The notes beneath the pieces are model-generated. The model was not told the DNA's origin, searched no databases, and saw only the letters and a program-made list of their open reading frames with translations. From NCBI RefSeq assembly GCF_014287635.1, contig NZ_JACOPH010000007.1, forward strand, positions 62,001 to 126,000: a stretch of DNA of 64,000 bases, in the 5' to 3' direction. The translations under genes were made by a program, and so were the position numbers. Positions 17,431 through 27,140 of the stretch are shown here, piece by piece (the first letter of the stretch is position 1; every line of letters starts with the position of its first letter). Source of the DNA: Roseburia zhanii (GTDB lineage: Bacteria; Bacillota; Clostridia; Lachnospirales; Lachnospiraceae).

Positions 17431-19146
17431 ATGATAGGAGAAAAGGTCAAAAGCAGTCTGTTCCTGCAACTGATCGGATTAGCGGCAGGACTGATATTGA
17501 TCTTATGTATCGGACTGTTAGTCACAGGTTTATATATCAAAGATACATTACGCAGTAATACTTTAAACCTGAACGATAAATTGATGCTTCAGATGGAAAG
17601 TAATCTTGAAGAATATTATAATTCCATGCGGTCGATCGCTATGACAGTAACGTATTCGCCGACGGTAAAAGATTATTACCGGCAGGACGAAAAAGGCAGG
17701 ATCATGGAACGTGAAGAAGTAGCAGCCGTATTTTCTAATGCACTGTTGTTAGAGGAAAGTATTTCCGGTATTTACCTTTATGATATGTCCATGGAAAAAA
17801 TCGCAGAAGTCGGTAAGGATATTGGAGATGAAGGAATCAATGCCGGCATCAGTGAAGATATCCGGTATGGAAATGCATTTTACTTAAATCAGCTTGGGAT
17901 TCCATATTATCTCATCAGTTTTCCGGTATATGATATTGAATATACGGAGTATGGAAAACAGATCGGCACATGTTTATTTTTGATGAAAACAGATGGACTA
18001 CAAAAATTGCTAGAAGATACACAGGCAACACCGCATACAGAAGTCTATCTGATCGATGCAAAGAACCAGATCTTAGGAAATATCAGTGAACAGGAATTGA
18101 CAGAACTTCCGGCAGATATGATGCGTAACAGCAATACCTATCAGGTTAGAACATCTGACGTAAAAATGACGGGCTGGCGGGTGGTCAGCAGGATACCGGA
18201 AGATGAGATGAAGCAGGAATTAAAAGATAATATGAAAGTGACGAACTATGCATATATCTTAGCAATACTGTTGTTAGCGTTTCTGATCGGTTTTTGTTAT
18301 TTTCATATTCTTAACAGGATACATAAGGTAGACCGGTTTATCAGCCAGATCGCAGAAGAACCGGAATTAAGGATGCAGGAAGAAGGAAACGATGAAATCG
18401 GAAAAGTTGTCCATAACTTAAACCGGATGTTAGATGAACGTGAGAAGATGAATCAGGAGATCTTAACTTCGCAGACAAAAATGTACGAGATGGAGATCTC
18501 CAAACGTCAGGTACAGATCATGGCGCACCAGAATCAGATCAATCCGCATTTTTTGTATAATACATTTGAATGTATCCGCTCGATGGCATTATATTATGAT
18601 GTAGAGGATATTGCAGAGATCACGATGGCATTATCTAATGTGTTCCGGTTTGCAGTAAAAGCAGAAAATATCGTTACCGTTGAAGACGAGATCAACTATA
18701 TGAGAGAGTATGCAAAGATCATAGATTACCGTTTTATGGGAAAGATTGAAGTCCATATCGATGCAGAGGAAGAAGTTTTAAAAAAACCGGTGATCAAACT
18801 GATGTTACAGCCTTTAGTGGAAAATGCAGTTTTCCATGGGTTAGAGCAAAAGATCGAAGAAGGCGAAGTCGACGTATCGATCCGGAGGACAGGTGTATCC
18901 CATATGTTATTTGTGATCGAGGATAATGGCTGTGGGATTGAACCGGCAAAAGTTGTCTGGCTTAGAAATACCTTAGGCACAAATTTAAACCGTAAGGGGA
19001 TTGGTATTTCAAATATCTACCAGCGGTTAAAGCTGTTTTATGAAGAAGATGTCAAGTTTGAGATCGAGAGTAAAGTCGGAGAAGGTACAAGGATCACGAT
19101 CATTATACCGGATAATGTGAAGGAGGTAGGACATGAGCATGCATAA
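17431..19146 (+). CDS. Sensor histidine kinase, YesM/LytS-like (His_kinase family)
   Basis: The 571-residue kinase has membrane segments at about 11-33 and 272-292 flanking an extracellular sensor of about 235 residues. A HAMP-like linker leads to the His_kinase domain, with phospho-acceptor H373 in QINPHFLYNTFECIRS. The GHKL ATPase domain has the N box VENAVFHG, the G1 box EDNGCGI and GIGISNIYQRL. YesM-type kinases respond to extracellular carbohydrate and usually pair with an AraC-type regulator. Here the regulator overlaps by 14 bp and the binding lipoprotein is immediately upstream, which points to a sugar signal. The GH127 enzyme gene downstream is a plausible target. Confidence 0.92.
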   Translation: MIGEKVKSSLFLQLIGLAAGLILILCIGLLVTGLYIKDTLRSNTLNLNDKLMLQMESNLEEYYNSMRSIAMTVTYSPTVKDYYRQDEKGRIMEREEVAAVFSNALLLEESISGIYLYDMSMEKIAEVGKDIGDEGINAGISEDIRYGNAFYLNQLGIPYYLISFPVYDIEYTEYGKQIGTCLFLMKTDGLQKLLEDTQATPHTEVYLIDAKNQILGNISEQELTELPADMMRNSNTYQVRTSDVKMTGWRVVSRIPEDEMKQELKDNMKVTNYAYILAILLLAFLIGFCYFHILNRIHKVDRFISQIAEEPELRMQEEGNDEIGKVVHNLNRMLDEREKMNQEILTSQTKMYEMEISKRQVQIMAHQNQINPHFLYNTFECIRSMALYYDVEDIAEITMALSNVFRFAVKAENIVTVEDEINYMREYAKIIDYRFMGKIEVHIDAEEEVLKKPVIKLMLQPLVENAVFHGLEQKIEEGEVDVSIRRTGVSHMLFVIEDNGCGIEPAKVVWLRNTLGTNLNRKGIGISNIYQRLKLFYEEDVKFEIESKVGEGTRITIIIPDNVKEVGHEHA

Positions 19147-19858
19147 GGTATTTATTGCAGATGATGAAGCATGGATCATTGTTGGAATGAAGAAACTGAT
19201 CGAAAAATCTGAACTGCCATTTAAAGTAGTCGGCGAAGCCTGTAATGGTGTAACAGCATTAGAAGAAATGGAAAAGAAAAAGCCGGATGTCCTTTTTTCC
19301 GATATCCGTATGCCTGGTTATAACGGTCTTGGACTGCTTGAGGAGATGCAGAAAAGAGGGATTTTGGCAAAAGTCGTATTTATCAGCGGCTATGCAGAAT
19401 TTGAATATGCACAGAAAGCCGTTGAATTACATGCCTATGATTATCTCTTAAAACCGGTCAAACAGGAAAAACTCAATCAGGTATTAAGCAGAATCCATGA
19501 AGAATTGGGTGGAGATATCGAAAGAGATGAGGAAGAAGAAGTAAGTTTAACAGTCATGCAGCAGATCATCAGCGAGATACAGGAACGTTATACGGAAAAT
19601 ATCACACTGACTGAATTAGCAGAAACCTATAAGATCAGTACAGGACATTTAAGTAACCTGATCAAGCGGGAGTTAAAGTTGTCATTTTCAGAATATATCG
19701 CAGCCAGACGCATCCAGAGGGCAAAGGAATTGTTAGGAGATGATACGCTTTCTATTGAACAGATTGCCGGAATGGTCGGGTACAAAGATTATTTTTATTT
19801 TACGAAGGTGTTTAAAAAAGTGGCGGGTGTTTCGCCGAGCAAATATAGGAAGATGTGA
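19133..19858 (+). CDS. Response regulator with AraC-type HTH, YesN-like
   Basis: The 241-residue regulator has an N-terminal receiver with acidic pocket DDE (10-12), phospho-acceptor D57 in LFSDIRMPGYNG, and the conserved lysine in YDYLLKPVK. The C-terminal ~100 residues form an AraC-type double helix-turn-helix (TLTELAETYKISTGHLSNLI, IEQIAGMVGYKDYFYFTKVF). ATG 19133 has AGGAGG 6 bp upstream; a second ATG at 19139 is possible but spaced further. It is shorter than many YesN proteins because the linker between domains is short. It is cotranscribed with the kinase and probably activates nearby carbohydrate genes. Confidence 0.93.
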   Translation: MSMHKVFIADDEAWIIVGMKKLIEKSELPFKVVGEACNGVTALEEMEKKKPDVLFSDIRMPGYNGLGLLEEMQKRGILAKVVFISGYAEFEYAQKAVELHAYDYLLKPVKQEKLNQVLSRIHEELGGDIERDEEEEVSLTVMQQIISEIQERYTENITLTELAETYKISTGHLSNLIKRELKLSFSEYIAARRIQRAKELLGDDTLSIEQIAGMVGYKDYFYFTKVFKKVAGVSPSKYRKM

Positions 19859-19888
19859 TGATTTAAAGTTGACTTTCTATACGTTGTA

Positions 19889-20067
19889 CTTCACAGCTAA
19901 CTTCCCATACATTCGCAATCCCGCACTTCGTGCTTCAAAGCTTGCTACGCAAGCGGATTGCTCATTAGTGGGAAGTTACTGCTTCGCAGTACAATTTAAA
20001 GCATTGTATCTGACTCTTACGTGCAAGCACGACGAGGCAGACACAATGCTTCAAATTAGCTGTGAAG
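19889..20067. repeat. Nested palindromic element filling the intergenic space before the GH127 gene
   Basis: The 402-bp gap 19859-20260 contains no gene. CTTCACAGCTAA at 19889-19900 and TTAGCTGTGAAG at 20056-20067 are exact inverted repeats bounding the element. Inside are two hairpin units. The first (about 19899-19977) contains perfect sub-hairpins at 19923-19933 and 19940-19954. The second (20001-20049) carries the same 33-base core as the repeat after pfkA. Beyond the element, a TATAAT at 20136-20141 is a possible -10 box for the GH127 gene, without a convincing -35. Confidence 0.65.
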
Positions 20068-20260
20068 CGTAAGCCTGGCAAAAAATAGTACCAAAAAAAG
20101 AAAAATAATACATATGTTTTTACAAAAACAACCTCTATAATATATGCTATATGACAAATAACTGTGTGATAGAGGTTTTTACTATGCATTTTTCCGTATA
20201 TCTGTACAGCAAAAGCAGCTATACCACAGGATCAAAAAGGAGAAAGGGAGATAAGCAAAA

Positions 20261-23200
20261 ATGCAGCGAAAAAAAGTATTACAAAGAGCGTTTGCAGCAA
20301 GCCTTACAGCAGCCATGTGCATCACTTCCCTGCCAAGTGCAGGTCTTGAAGCAGTATGGGCAAAAGGTGTGGCAGCAGAACGTGAAGATGCATCCATCGT
20401 ATATTTCGTGGATTGCGGAGATTATGTAGTAGGTACCGTCAATGATGGGGAGCAGTTGGGAACCCATAACAGTGTGACCGATCAGGTGTACGGAGAAGAT
20501 CCGACTACCGGTTATCAGTGGGGGATTGTCGATGTTGAGGAAGAATTAGTTGGAAATGGATCAAGAAAAAATGGAACTGCTCCGGAAGGAAAGGGTATTG
20601 CAACAGCAAATACATGGGCAATGGAACAGTTAGGCGATGCTAATAAAGATTATCCTGCAGAAAACACCTTCCGTTATTCTAAGAATTTTTCGGAAAAAGG
20701 AATTGAAGAACGTTATGTAGATTATGCATTCGAATTAGAAGCAGGCAGCTATGAGATTACAGTCGGATGTAGCAATGTCTGGAGGTGTGCAGATTCTCCG
20801 GTGATCACAACCGAAGTTTCCGGAACAAAGACAGTTTTACGGGAGGGCTTTAGTGTACCGGATGGTGGAACAGCAAGTGCCACAGGAACTGTGACATTAA
20901 CAGAAGATGCAGAACTTACATTAGATGTACGTGGAACAGGAGCTGATAACCTGTGTGCCTGTGTATCTTCTATTCTGATCAAATCCGTAAAAACAGGTGA
21001 AACAGAAGATGAAAAGAAGGTCAGAAAAGATAAAGAAGCATTAACTTTAGCAGAATCTGTCAAGGAAGATATCACATTACCAACGACCGGTGAGAATGGC
21101 AGCAGTATTACATGGAGAAGTTCTAATGATGCAGTGATCTCATCTGCAGGAAAAGTAACAAGACCGACAGATGGCAAAAACGTAAAAGTTACCCTGACAG
21201 CAACGATCACTTCAGGAGAAGTTAGTGATACAGCAGAATTTGAGGTAGAAGTCATTGCCGAAAAAGTCCCAGCACCGGTAGACAGAGATGACAACCGTAT
21301 CGTATATTTTGTTGACTGCGGTGACTATATAGTAAGTACTGTCAGCAAAGGCGATCAGTTTGGAACCCATAACAGTGTGACCGATCAGGTTTACGGAGAA
21401 GATGAAGTGACCGGTTATAAATGGGGTATCGTAGATGGTGAAGAATTAGTTGGAAATGGATCAAGAAAAAATGGAACTGCTCCATCCGGTAAGGGTGTAT
21501 TTACTGCCAATACATGGGCATATGAGCAGAATACAGCAAATACCGATTATGAAAAAACGACTTCAAACCGTTATACGAAAAACTTCTGGGAAAAAGGAAT
21601 TAATGAGCGTTTCTTACAGTACAAATTCCAATTAGAAGATGGTAAATATGAAGTGTATGTATGTTGTACAGATCCATGGGGCTGTTCAAAAACACCAAAT
21701 GTATACTTAAATTATGGAACTGATAAACAGGTAACTGTAAAAGAAGCCTTAAATGCATCTGCAACAGAAATTGCAAAGACTGTATATGAAGTGAAAAATG
21801 GAGAACTGACAGTTGATGTACGTGCAACAGGAGATGATAACAAAGCAATCAACTTAGCTTATATCTTAATCCGTCAGTACAAAGAACTGACACCGGAAGA
21901 AGCAGAAGCAGATGCAAAAAAACGTGTTGCAAATGATTATGCAGCACTGACATTAGAAAATACAGATGTCACTTCTGATCTGGAATTGGCAACAGAGGGA
22001 GCCAATGAAACAACGATCACATGGGAGTCATCAAATGAAACATTATTATCCCATACAGGAAAAGTAACAAGACCGAAAGCCGGAGAAAAAGATACAAACG
22101 TAACTTTGACAGCAACTGTATCTTATGGTGGATATTCACAGTCAAAGAAATTTGAAGTAACTGTTCTTGCAGAAAGTGATATTACAGAATTAAATGAGTT
22201 TGCACTTTCTGATATTGAATTAACAGATGATTATTATGTTCAGGTAACAGAGAAGGATGTAGAATTTTTAAATAAATTCGATCCAGACCGTCTGCTTTAC
22301 AATTTCCGTCTGACAGCAGGTTATACGGCAGCACAGATCGCAGATGGAAGATTTGATTTCAATAAAGATGGTGTTTATGCAAAAGCATCCTATAACGGAT
22401 GGGAGAACAGCCGTATAGGTGGACATACGTTAGGACATTATTTAGCAGCAGTTGCACAGGCATCTGCAAATGGATATGGTGATGTAGAAGGTGAAGATGG
22501 CAAGACGATCGATGAAAGATTGAATTATCTGATCGATGAATTACAGGATTGTCAGGATAAATTAGGCAGCGGATTTATCTTTGGTGCAACCTTAGCAAGC
22601 CAGAGTGATCCGGAACGTCAGTTTAATCTCTTAGAAGCAGGCGATACCAGAGATACATGGGTACCATGGTATACAATGCATAAGATCATGAATGGTTTGG
22701 TAGAAACCTATAAATATACCGATAATCAAACAGCTTTAGAAGTTGCAGAGAAGCTTGGAGAATGGATATATAACCGGACTTCGAAATGGAACAGTACGAT
22801 CCAGTCAAGAGTATTAGGTGTCGAGTATGGCGGTATGAATGACTGCTTATATGAACTTTACAAATGTGCAAAGAATACAGGTTATGCAAATACAGATCAT
22901 TTTGCAGCAGCAGCACACTGGTTTGATGAAGATAGACTCTTTGAACTGGTGTTATCCGGCAAGAGCAATGTATTAAACGGACGCCATGCAAACTGTACGA
23001 TTCCGAAATTTATCGGAGCTTTAAACAGATACCGTGCATTAAACGGAGAAGAAGATGTAGATAAATATCTTGCGTATGCAGAGAGCTTCTGGAATTTATT
23101 GATCAGCAAACATACCTATATTACTGGTGGAAACAGCGAATGTGAATTTTTCGGTGCAGATAATGTCTTAGATGCAGAGCGTTCCCACTGTAACTGTGAA

Positions 23201-25810
23201 ACCTGTAATACACATAATATGTTAAAACTGACCAGAGAGTTATACCGTATTACCGGTGATAAGAAATATGCAGACTACTATGAAACTACATTTATCAATG
23301 CGATCATGGCATCTGTCAATGAAGATACCGGTATGACTACGTATTTCCAGCCGATGGCAACTGGATTCTTTAAAGTATACTGTAATGCAGACCTTGAGAA
23401 AAACTATTTCTGGTGCTGTACCGGAACAGGTCTTGAGAACTTTACAAAACTTGGTGACAGTTTCTACTTCTATTCAAGAGATAAACTGATCGTAAACCAG
23501 TATACAAGCTCAAAAGTAACATGGAATGCGAAGAATATCATGTTAGTACAAGATAGTGATATTCCAGACAGTGAACAGACAAAATTTACGGTAAAACTGT
23601 TAAATGGAGCAGGCAGTGCAGACATGGATCTTCGCTTAAGAGTTCCTGACTGGGCAGCAGCGGCACCTACTGTCAAAGTAAATGGAACAGCCGTAAATGT
23701 GACAGCAAGCAACGGATATCTCTCCATTAACAGAACATGGAAAGACGGGGATACTGTAGATGTCACACTTCCTATGGAGATTAAAGCATACACACTTCCT
23801 GATAATGCAGGAAAAGTATATGGATTTAAGTATGGACCGATTGTTTTAGCAGCAGAACTTGGCAGAGATGATAAGATGGGCACTTACCAGATCGGTGTAC
23901 AGTGTGATGTCTGCAAGACAAAGATTGTAAACGGTCAGGAAAGAACAGCTACGAATGGCTACGGTTCTACTTCCAATCAGGGAACCTTAAGCTCGGAAAC
24001 ACTGAATATGACAGATGATATTTCTGTAGCAGAATTTCTTGAAAATATTGAAAACTACTTAGTCAAAGATGAAAAAGAACTGAAATTTACATTGACAGGT
24101 ACCGACTGGGGCGGAGATGAAGATTTGGTATTTGTTCCATATTACCGTATTAACGATCAGCGTTATGGTATTTACTGGCTGTTCGCAGGATCAGATCCTG
24201 CAGAAGTACAGGCACGTATCTTAGAGGCAAAGAAAGCCGGAAGAGATGCAAATGTTTACTTAGAAGGCGTTGGTGTTGGTTACGGAACACAGACAGAAGG
24301 AAATGAAAAATATTATCCACATATGCAAGAAACAGGCGAAGGTTCTGTTGGTGATATGAGTATTCTGACACGTTATGCAAAAGCAGGCGGCAGTTTCTCT
24401 TATCTCTTTAAGATCGATCCGGATAAGACGAACTATATCAACTGCCAGTATGCAAAAGCAGATAATGGCAAGACCATGGTGATCAAAGTTGGTGATACCG
24501 TTGTGGCAAAAGATACTTTAGATTACAGCGGGGATGACAAGATCTATACCGTACAGTATGAGATCCCGAAAGAAGCCATCGCAACCGCAGAAGATTATGC
24601 ATATACCGATGAAACCACAGGAGAAGCAGGAACCAAAAAAGTAATCCGTATTTCCTTTAGTGGAAGTGATGATGCAGCATCTCCGGCATTAAATGTATCT
24701 GTTTATACCAGCACAAATTATGATGATAATGCAGGTATTACAGCGATCACATCAGATATCGGAACCATTACAAAGGCTTCTGAAAATGCATATACATTAG
24801 AAGTACCGGCAGATACAAGACAGGTACAGTTAAAGACAACACTTGCAGATAAATTTGGTCTGTTATATATCAATAAAATATTAACCGATGATACAAAAGC
24901 AAAAGCAATCAGTATCAGCTCCGATGAAACCGTTGTAGATCTTTTAGTTTATGCAGAAGACCATACCACAAGTGCAGCATATACCTTGACGATCAAGAAA
25001 GCAGCCGGCACAGGTAACGGAGGCAATGGCGGAAATAATGGAAACGGTGGAAATGGTGGAACGACAGATCAGCCATCTAACCCGGGTACAGGTGGAGGCA
25101 GCACAGGAACAGGAACCGGAACAGGCGGCAGTACTTCCGATACGACTGTAACACTGGCAGCAACAGCACCGACAGCAGAAAGTATCATGGCAGATAATTC
25201 TGCAATTCCTTCTAAGAAATCAGAAGAAGCTAAGAATGCGAAATACAGCATCTTAAAAGCAAGTGCAGTAGCAGCAGGCAAGAAGTCTAATAAGATCAAA
25301 TGGAGTAAGATGAAAAATGCCGATGGCTATGTTGTATTTGGCGCACTGTGCAATACCAAGAGCAGGAAATACAGCTATCAGGTATTAGAGATCATTGAAA
25401 AGAATACAACAACCTCTTATACACATAAGAACTTAAAGAAGGGAACTTATTACAAATACATTGTTCAGGCATACAAGATGGTAGATGGCAAGGCAGAAAT
25501 CCTTGCAACATCAAAGACCATGTATTCTGCAACAACAGGCGGCAAATATGGTAATGCAGGTTCTATAAAATTAAATAAGAAAAAAGTAAGCCTTAAGAAA
25601 GGCAAGTCTGTGAAATTAACAGCAACGATCGTAAAGAAAGGCAAAAAGCCATACAGCTATCGTAAAGTATTATTTGAATCAAGCAATACGAAGATCGCAA
25701 CAGTAAACCGTAAAGGTGTGATCAAAGCAAAGAAGAAAGGAAGCTGTTATATTTACGCATATGCACAGAATGGTGTATATAAGAGAATAAAAGTAACAGT
25801 GAAAAAGTAA
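20261..25810 (+). CDS. Secreted multidomain beta-L-arabinofuranosidase-like protein (GH127)
   Basis: The 1849-residue protein begins with a signal peptide (about 1-32). Two copies of a ~200-residue module follow (about 45-245 and 345-545; both with VYFVDCGDY and GTHNSVTDQVYGED), each trailed by an atrophied Ig-like domain. The GH127 domain spans about 650-1200. The cysteine/zinc site known from B. longum HypBA1 is conserved: E980-T-C982 in CETCNTHNM, and C1052-C1053 in FWCCTGTGLEN; E962 is a candidate acid/base. After more beta domains come a Gly/Asn/Thr linker (about 1585-1635), an Fn3-like region and a C-terminal Big_2 domain. GH127 releases beta-L-arabinofuranose from plant hydroxyproline glycans. 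No LPXTG motif is seen. Confidence 0.88.
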   Translation: MQRKKVLQRAFAASLTAAMCITSLPSAGLEAVWAKGVAAEREDASIVYFVDCGDYVVGTVNDGEQLGTHNSVTDQVYGEDPTTGYQWGIVDVEEELVGNGSRKNGTAPEGKGIATANTWAMEQLGDANKDYPAENTFRYSKNFSEKGIEERYVDYAFELEAGSYEITVGCSNVWRCADSPVITTEVSGTKTVLREGFSVPDGGTASATGTVTLTEDAELTLDVRGTGADNLCACVSSILIKSVKTGETEDEKKVRKDKEALTLAESVKEDITLPTTGENGSSITWRSSNDAVISSAGKVTRPTDGKNVKVTLTATITSGEVSDTAEFEVEVIAEKVPAPVDRDDNRIVYFVDCGDYIVSTVSKGDQFGTHNSVTDQVYGEDEVTGYKWGIVDGEELVGNGSRKNGTAPSGKGVFTANTWAYEQNTANTDYEKTTSNRYTKNFWEKGINERFLQYKFQLEDGKYEVYVCCTDPWGCSKTPNVYLNYGTDKQVTVKEALNASATEIAKTVYEVKNGELTVDVRATGDDNKAINLAYILIRQYKELTPEEAEADAKKRVANDYAALTLENTDVTSDLELATEGANETTITWESSNETLLSHTGKVTRPKAGEKDTNVTLTATVSYGGYSQSKKFEVTVLAESDITELNEFALSDIELTDDYYVQVTEKDVEFLNKFDPDRLLYNFRLTAGYTAAQIADGRFDFNKDGVYAKASYNGWENSRIGGHTLGHYLAAVAQASANGYGDVEGEDGKTIDERLNYLIDELQDCQDKLGSGFIFGATLASQSDPERQFNLLEAGDTRDTWVPWYTMHKIMNGLVETYKYTDNQTALEVAEKLGEWIYNRTSKWNSTIQSRVLGVEYGGMNDCLYELYKCAKNTGYANTDHFAAAAHWFDEDRLFELVLSGKSNVLNGRHANCTIPKFIGALNRYRALNGEEDVDKYLAYAESFWNLLISKHTYITGGNSECEFFGADNVLDAERSHCNCETCNTHNMLKLTRELYRITGDKKYADYYETTFINAIMASVNEDTGMTTYFQPMATGFFKVYCNADLEKNYFWCCTGTGLENFTKLGDSFYFYSRDKLIVNQYTSSKVTWNAKNIMLVQDSDIPDSEQTKFTVKLLNGAGSADMDLRLRVPDWAAAAPTVKVNGTAVNVTASNGYLSINRTWKDGDTVDVTLPMEIKAYTLPDNAGKVYGFKYGPIVLAAELGRDDKMGTYQIGVQCDVCKTKIVNGQERTATNGYGSTSNQGTLSSETLNMTDDISVAEFLENIENYLVKDEKELKFTLTGTDWGGDEDLVFVPYYRINDQRYGIYWLFAGSDPAEVQARILEAKKAGRDANVYLEGVGVGYGTQTEGNEKYYPHMQETGEGSVGDMSILTRYAKAGGSFSYLFKIDPDKTNYINCQYAKADNGKTMVIKVGDTVVAKDTLDYSGDDKIYTVQYEIPKEAIATAEDYAYTDETTGEAGTKKVIRISFSGSDDAASPALNVSVYTSTNYDDNAGITAITSDIGTITKASENAYTLEVPADTRQVQLKTTLADKFGLLYINKILTDDTKAKAISISSDETVVDLLVYAEDHTTSAAYTLTIKKAAGTGNGGNGGNNGNGGNGGTTDQPSNPGTGGGSTGTGTGTGGSTSDTTVTLAATAPTAESIMADNSAIPSKKSEEAKNAKYSILKASAVAAGKKSNKIKWSKMKNADGYVVFGALCNTKSRKYSYQVLEIIEKNTTTSYTHKNLKKGTYYKYIVQAYKMVDGKAEILATSKTMYSATTGGKYGNAGSIKLNKKKVSLKKGKSVKLTATIVKKGKKPYSYRKVLFESSNTKIATVNRKGVIKAKKKGSCYIYAYAQNGVYKRIKVTVKK

Positions 25811-25842
25811 TACGATCGTATTGATACGGAAGTTTATTTAGA

Positions 25843-25889
25843 GAGTGGTCATCGCGAACCGGATTTTTGGTTGGCAGTGACCGCTTTTT
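25843..25889 (+). terminator. Terminator after the GH127 gene
   Basis: AGTGGTCA near 25844 pairs with TGACCGCT near 25878, with an inner stem AACC/GGTT, followed by TTTTTATTG. Confidence 0.55.
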
Positions 25890-25955
25890 ATTGAAAAAAA
25901 TATCGTACTTGTTATAATAAATAGAATCAGTTATATGAAATGTTATGGAGGCATT

Positions 25956-26735
25956 ATGATCACAAGCACAGCAAATTCCCAGATCAAGCATCTGGTTTTA
26001 TTGATGAAAAAAGCCAAGGCGAGAAAAGAAGAAGGAGTTTTTATCGTTGAAGGCAGAAAAATGTTTGAAGAAGCACCGAGAGCATGGATACAAAAAGTAT
26101 ATGTGGCAGAATCTTTTCTGCAGGAGGAAATGCATAAACATCTGCTAGACGGAATAGAATACGAAGTGCTTTCCGATAGTGTATTTAAAGTAGTCAGTGA
26201 TACACAGACACCGCAGGGAATCTTAACAGTAGTTTCCATGCCGGAATGGAACGAAACAGAAGTACTTGTAAAGGAAAATGGATGCTATTTATTTTTAGAG
26301 AGCATACAAGACCCCGGTAATTTGGGCACCATGTTACGAACCGGAGAGGGTGCAGGGATCACAGCAGTCATTGCCAATCAGACGACAGTAGATCTGTACA
26401 ATCCGAAAACAGTCCGTTCGACGATGGGCAGCATCTACCGGGTGCCATTTATCGTAGCAGAGGACTTTTATGGGAAGATCACAGATATGCAGAAAAAAGG
26501 TGTAAAATTTTATGCCGCCCATTTAAAAGAAAGTCAGATGTATGATGCATTTGATTATCAGGGAGCATGTGCGTTTCTGATCGGAAATGAAGGCAACGGT
26601 TTAACAGAGAAAACAGCAGATGCGGCAGATGCCTATATCAAAATTCCAATGGAAGGCAATGTGGAATCTTTAAATGCTGCGATCGCTGCGACGATATTGA
26701 TGTATGAAGTAAACAGACAGAGAAGAGGACGATGA
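25956..26735 (+). CDS. RNA 2'-O-methyltransferase, TrmH/SpoU family
   Basis: ATG 25956 has GGAGG 5 bp upstream; an in-frame ATG at 25935 lacks one. The 259-residue protein has the N-terminal substrate-binding domain (about 1-95) with SxxNxxIK-like and FIVEGRKMFEEA motifs. The SPOUT domain has QDPGNLGTMLRTGEGAGI, FLIGNEGNGL and IPMEGNVESLNAAIAATIL, the knot that binds S-adenosylmethionine. The target could be 23S rRNA or tRNA and cannot be told from sequence alone. The next gene starts 1 bp after its stop. Confidence 0.9.
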   Translation: MITSTANSQIKHLVLLMKKAKARKEEGVFIVEGRKMFEEAPRAWIQKVYVAESFLQEEMHKHLLDGIEYEVLSDSVFKVVSDTQTPQGILTVVSMPEWNETEVLVKENGCYLFLESIQDPGNLGTMLRTGEGAGITAVIANQTTVDLYNPKTVRSTMGSIYRVPFIVAEDFYGKITDMQKKGVKFYAAHLKESQMYDAFDYQGACAFLIGNEGNGLTEKTADAADAYIKIPMEGNVESLNAAIAATILMYEVNRQRRGR

Positions 26736-26736
26736 T

Positions 26737-27003
26737 ATGTTTCGATTATGGGCAAAAGAATTTTCAGATAACCGGATGCTGTGTGATATGACAGTGGAAA
26801 ATGAAAAAGAAGATACGAGAACACATAAGATATTTCAAGCATTAGATGATGTATGCTATGCATTTGACCTAGGAAAACCGATCTGGCTAGATGCCAATAT
26901 CAGAGAGTTTAAACGTCATGCCAAGACAAGGTTTACACAAGATAATTTTGTAGAGCAGATCGCATTCGATTATTTAGAAATTCAGGTGATCGAAGAAGAT
27001 TAG
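26737..27003 (+). CDS. Conserved-looking hypothetical protein (88 aa)
   Basis: An 88-residue soluble protein starting MFRLWAKEFSDNRML is translated directly after the methyltransferase (1 bp gap; AGAGGA in the upstream gene serves as ribosome site). It is rich in charged residues, with a central segment CYAFDLGKPIWLDANIREFK and an acidic end (VIEED). No membrane segment and no recognised domain are present. The tight spacing and good start argue for a real gene, probably in one transcript with the methyltransferase. Confidence 0.7.
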   Translation: MFRLWAKEFSDNRMLCDMTVENEKEDTRTHKIFQALDDVCYAFDLGKPIWLDANIREFKRHAKTRFTQDNFVEQIAFDYLEIQVIEED

Positions 27004-27049
27004 ATGATTATGAAAAGGCTATTAACTTTTTATGAAATTTGTTAAAATA

Positions 27050-27080
27050 TTAACAAAACAGATGTGGAGTATGCTATAAT
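27050..27080 (+). promoter_or_regulatory. Extended -10 promoter of the alarmone synthetase gene
   Basis: TGCTATAAT (27073-27081 region, TATAAT at 27075-27080) is a consensus extended -10. TTAACA at 27050-27055 lies 19 bp upstream as a weak -35. Transcription would start near 27087, which rules out the in-frame ATG at 27087 and supports translation from 27141. Confidence 0.65.
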
Positions 27081-27140
27081 GAAATTATGGAATGCGGAAA
27101 TACCGCAGATCTGGGAATGAAGGCAATGGAGGTTTTGCAT

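Noticed and set aside
15602..20067. Possible CRISPR-like repeats at 15.6 and 20.0 kb
   Set aside because: Only two palindromic copies 4.4 kb apart with no spacers and no cas genes.
20151..20429. 92-residue frame overlapping the GH127 start
   Set aside because: It overlaps the signal-peptide coding region in another frame and resembles no protein.
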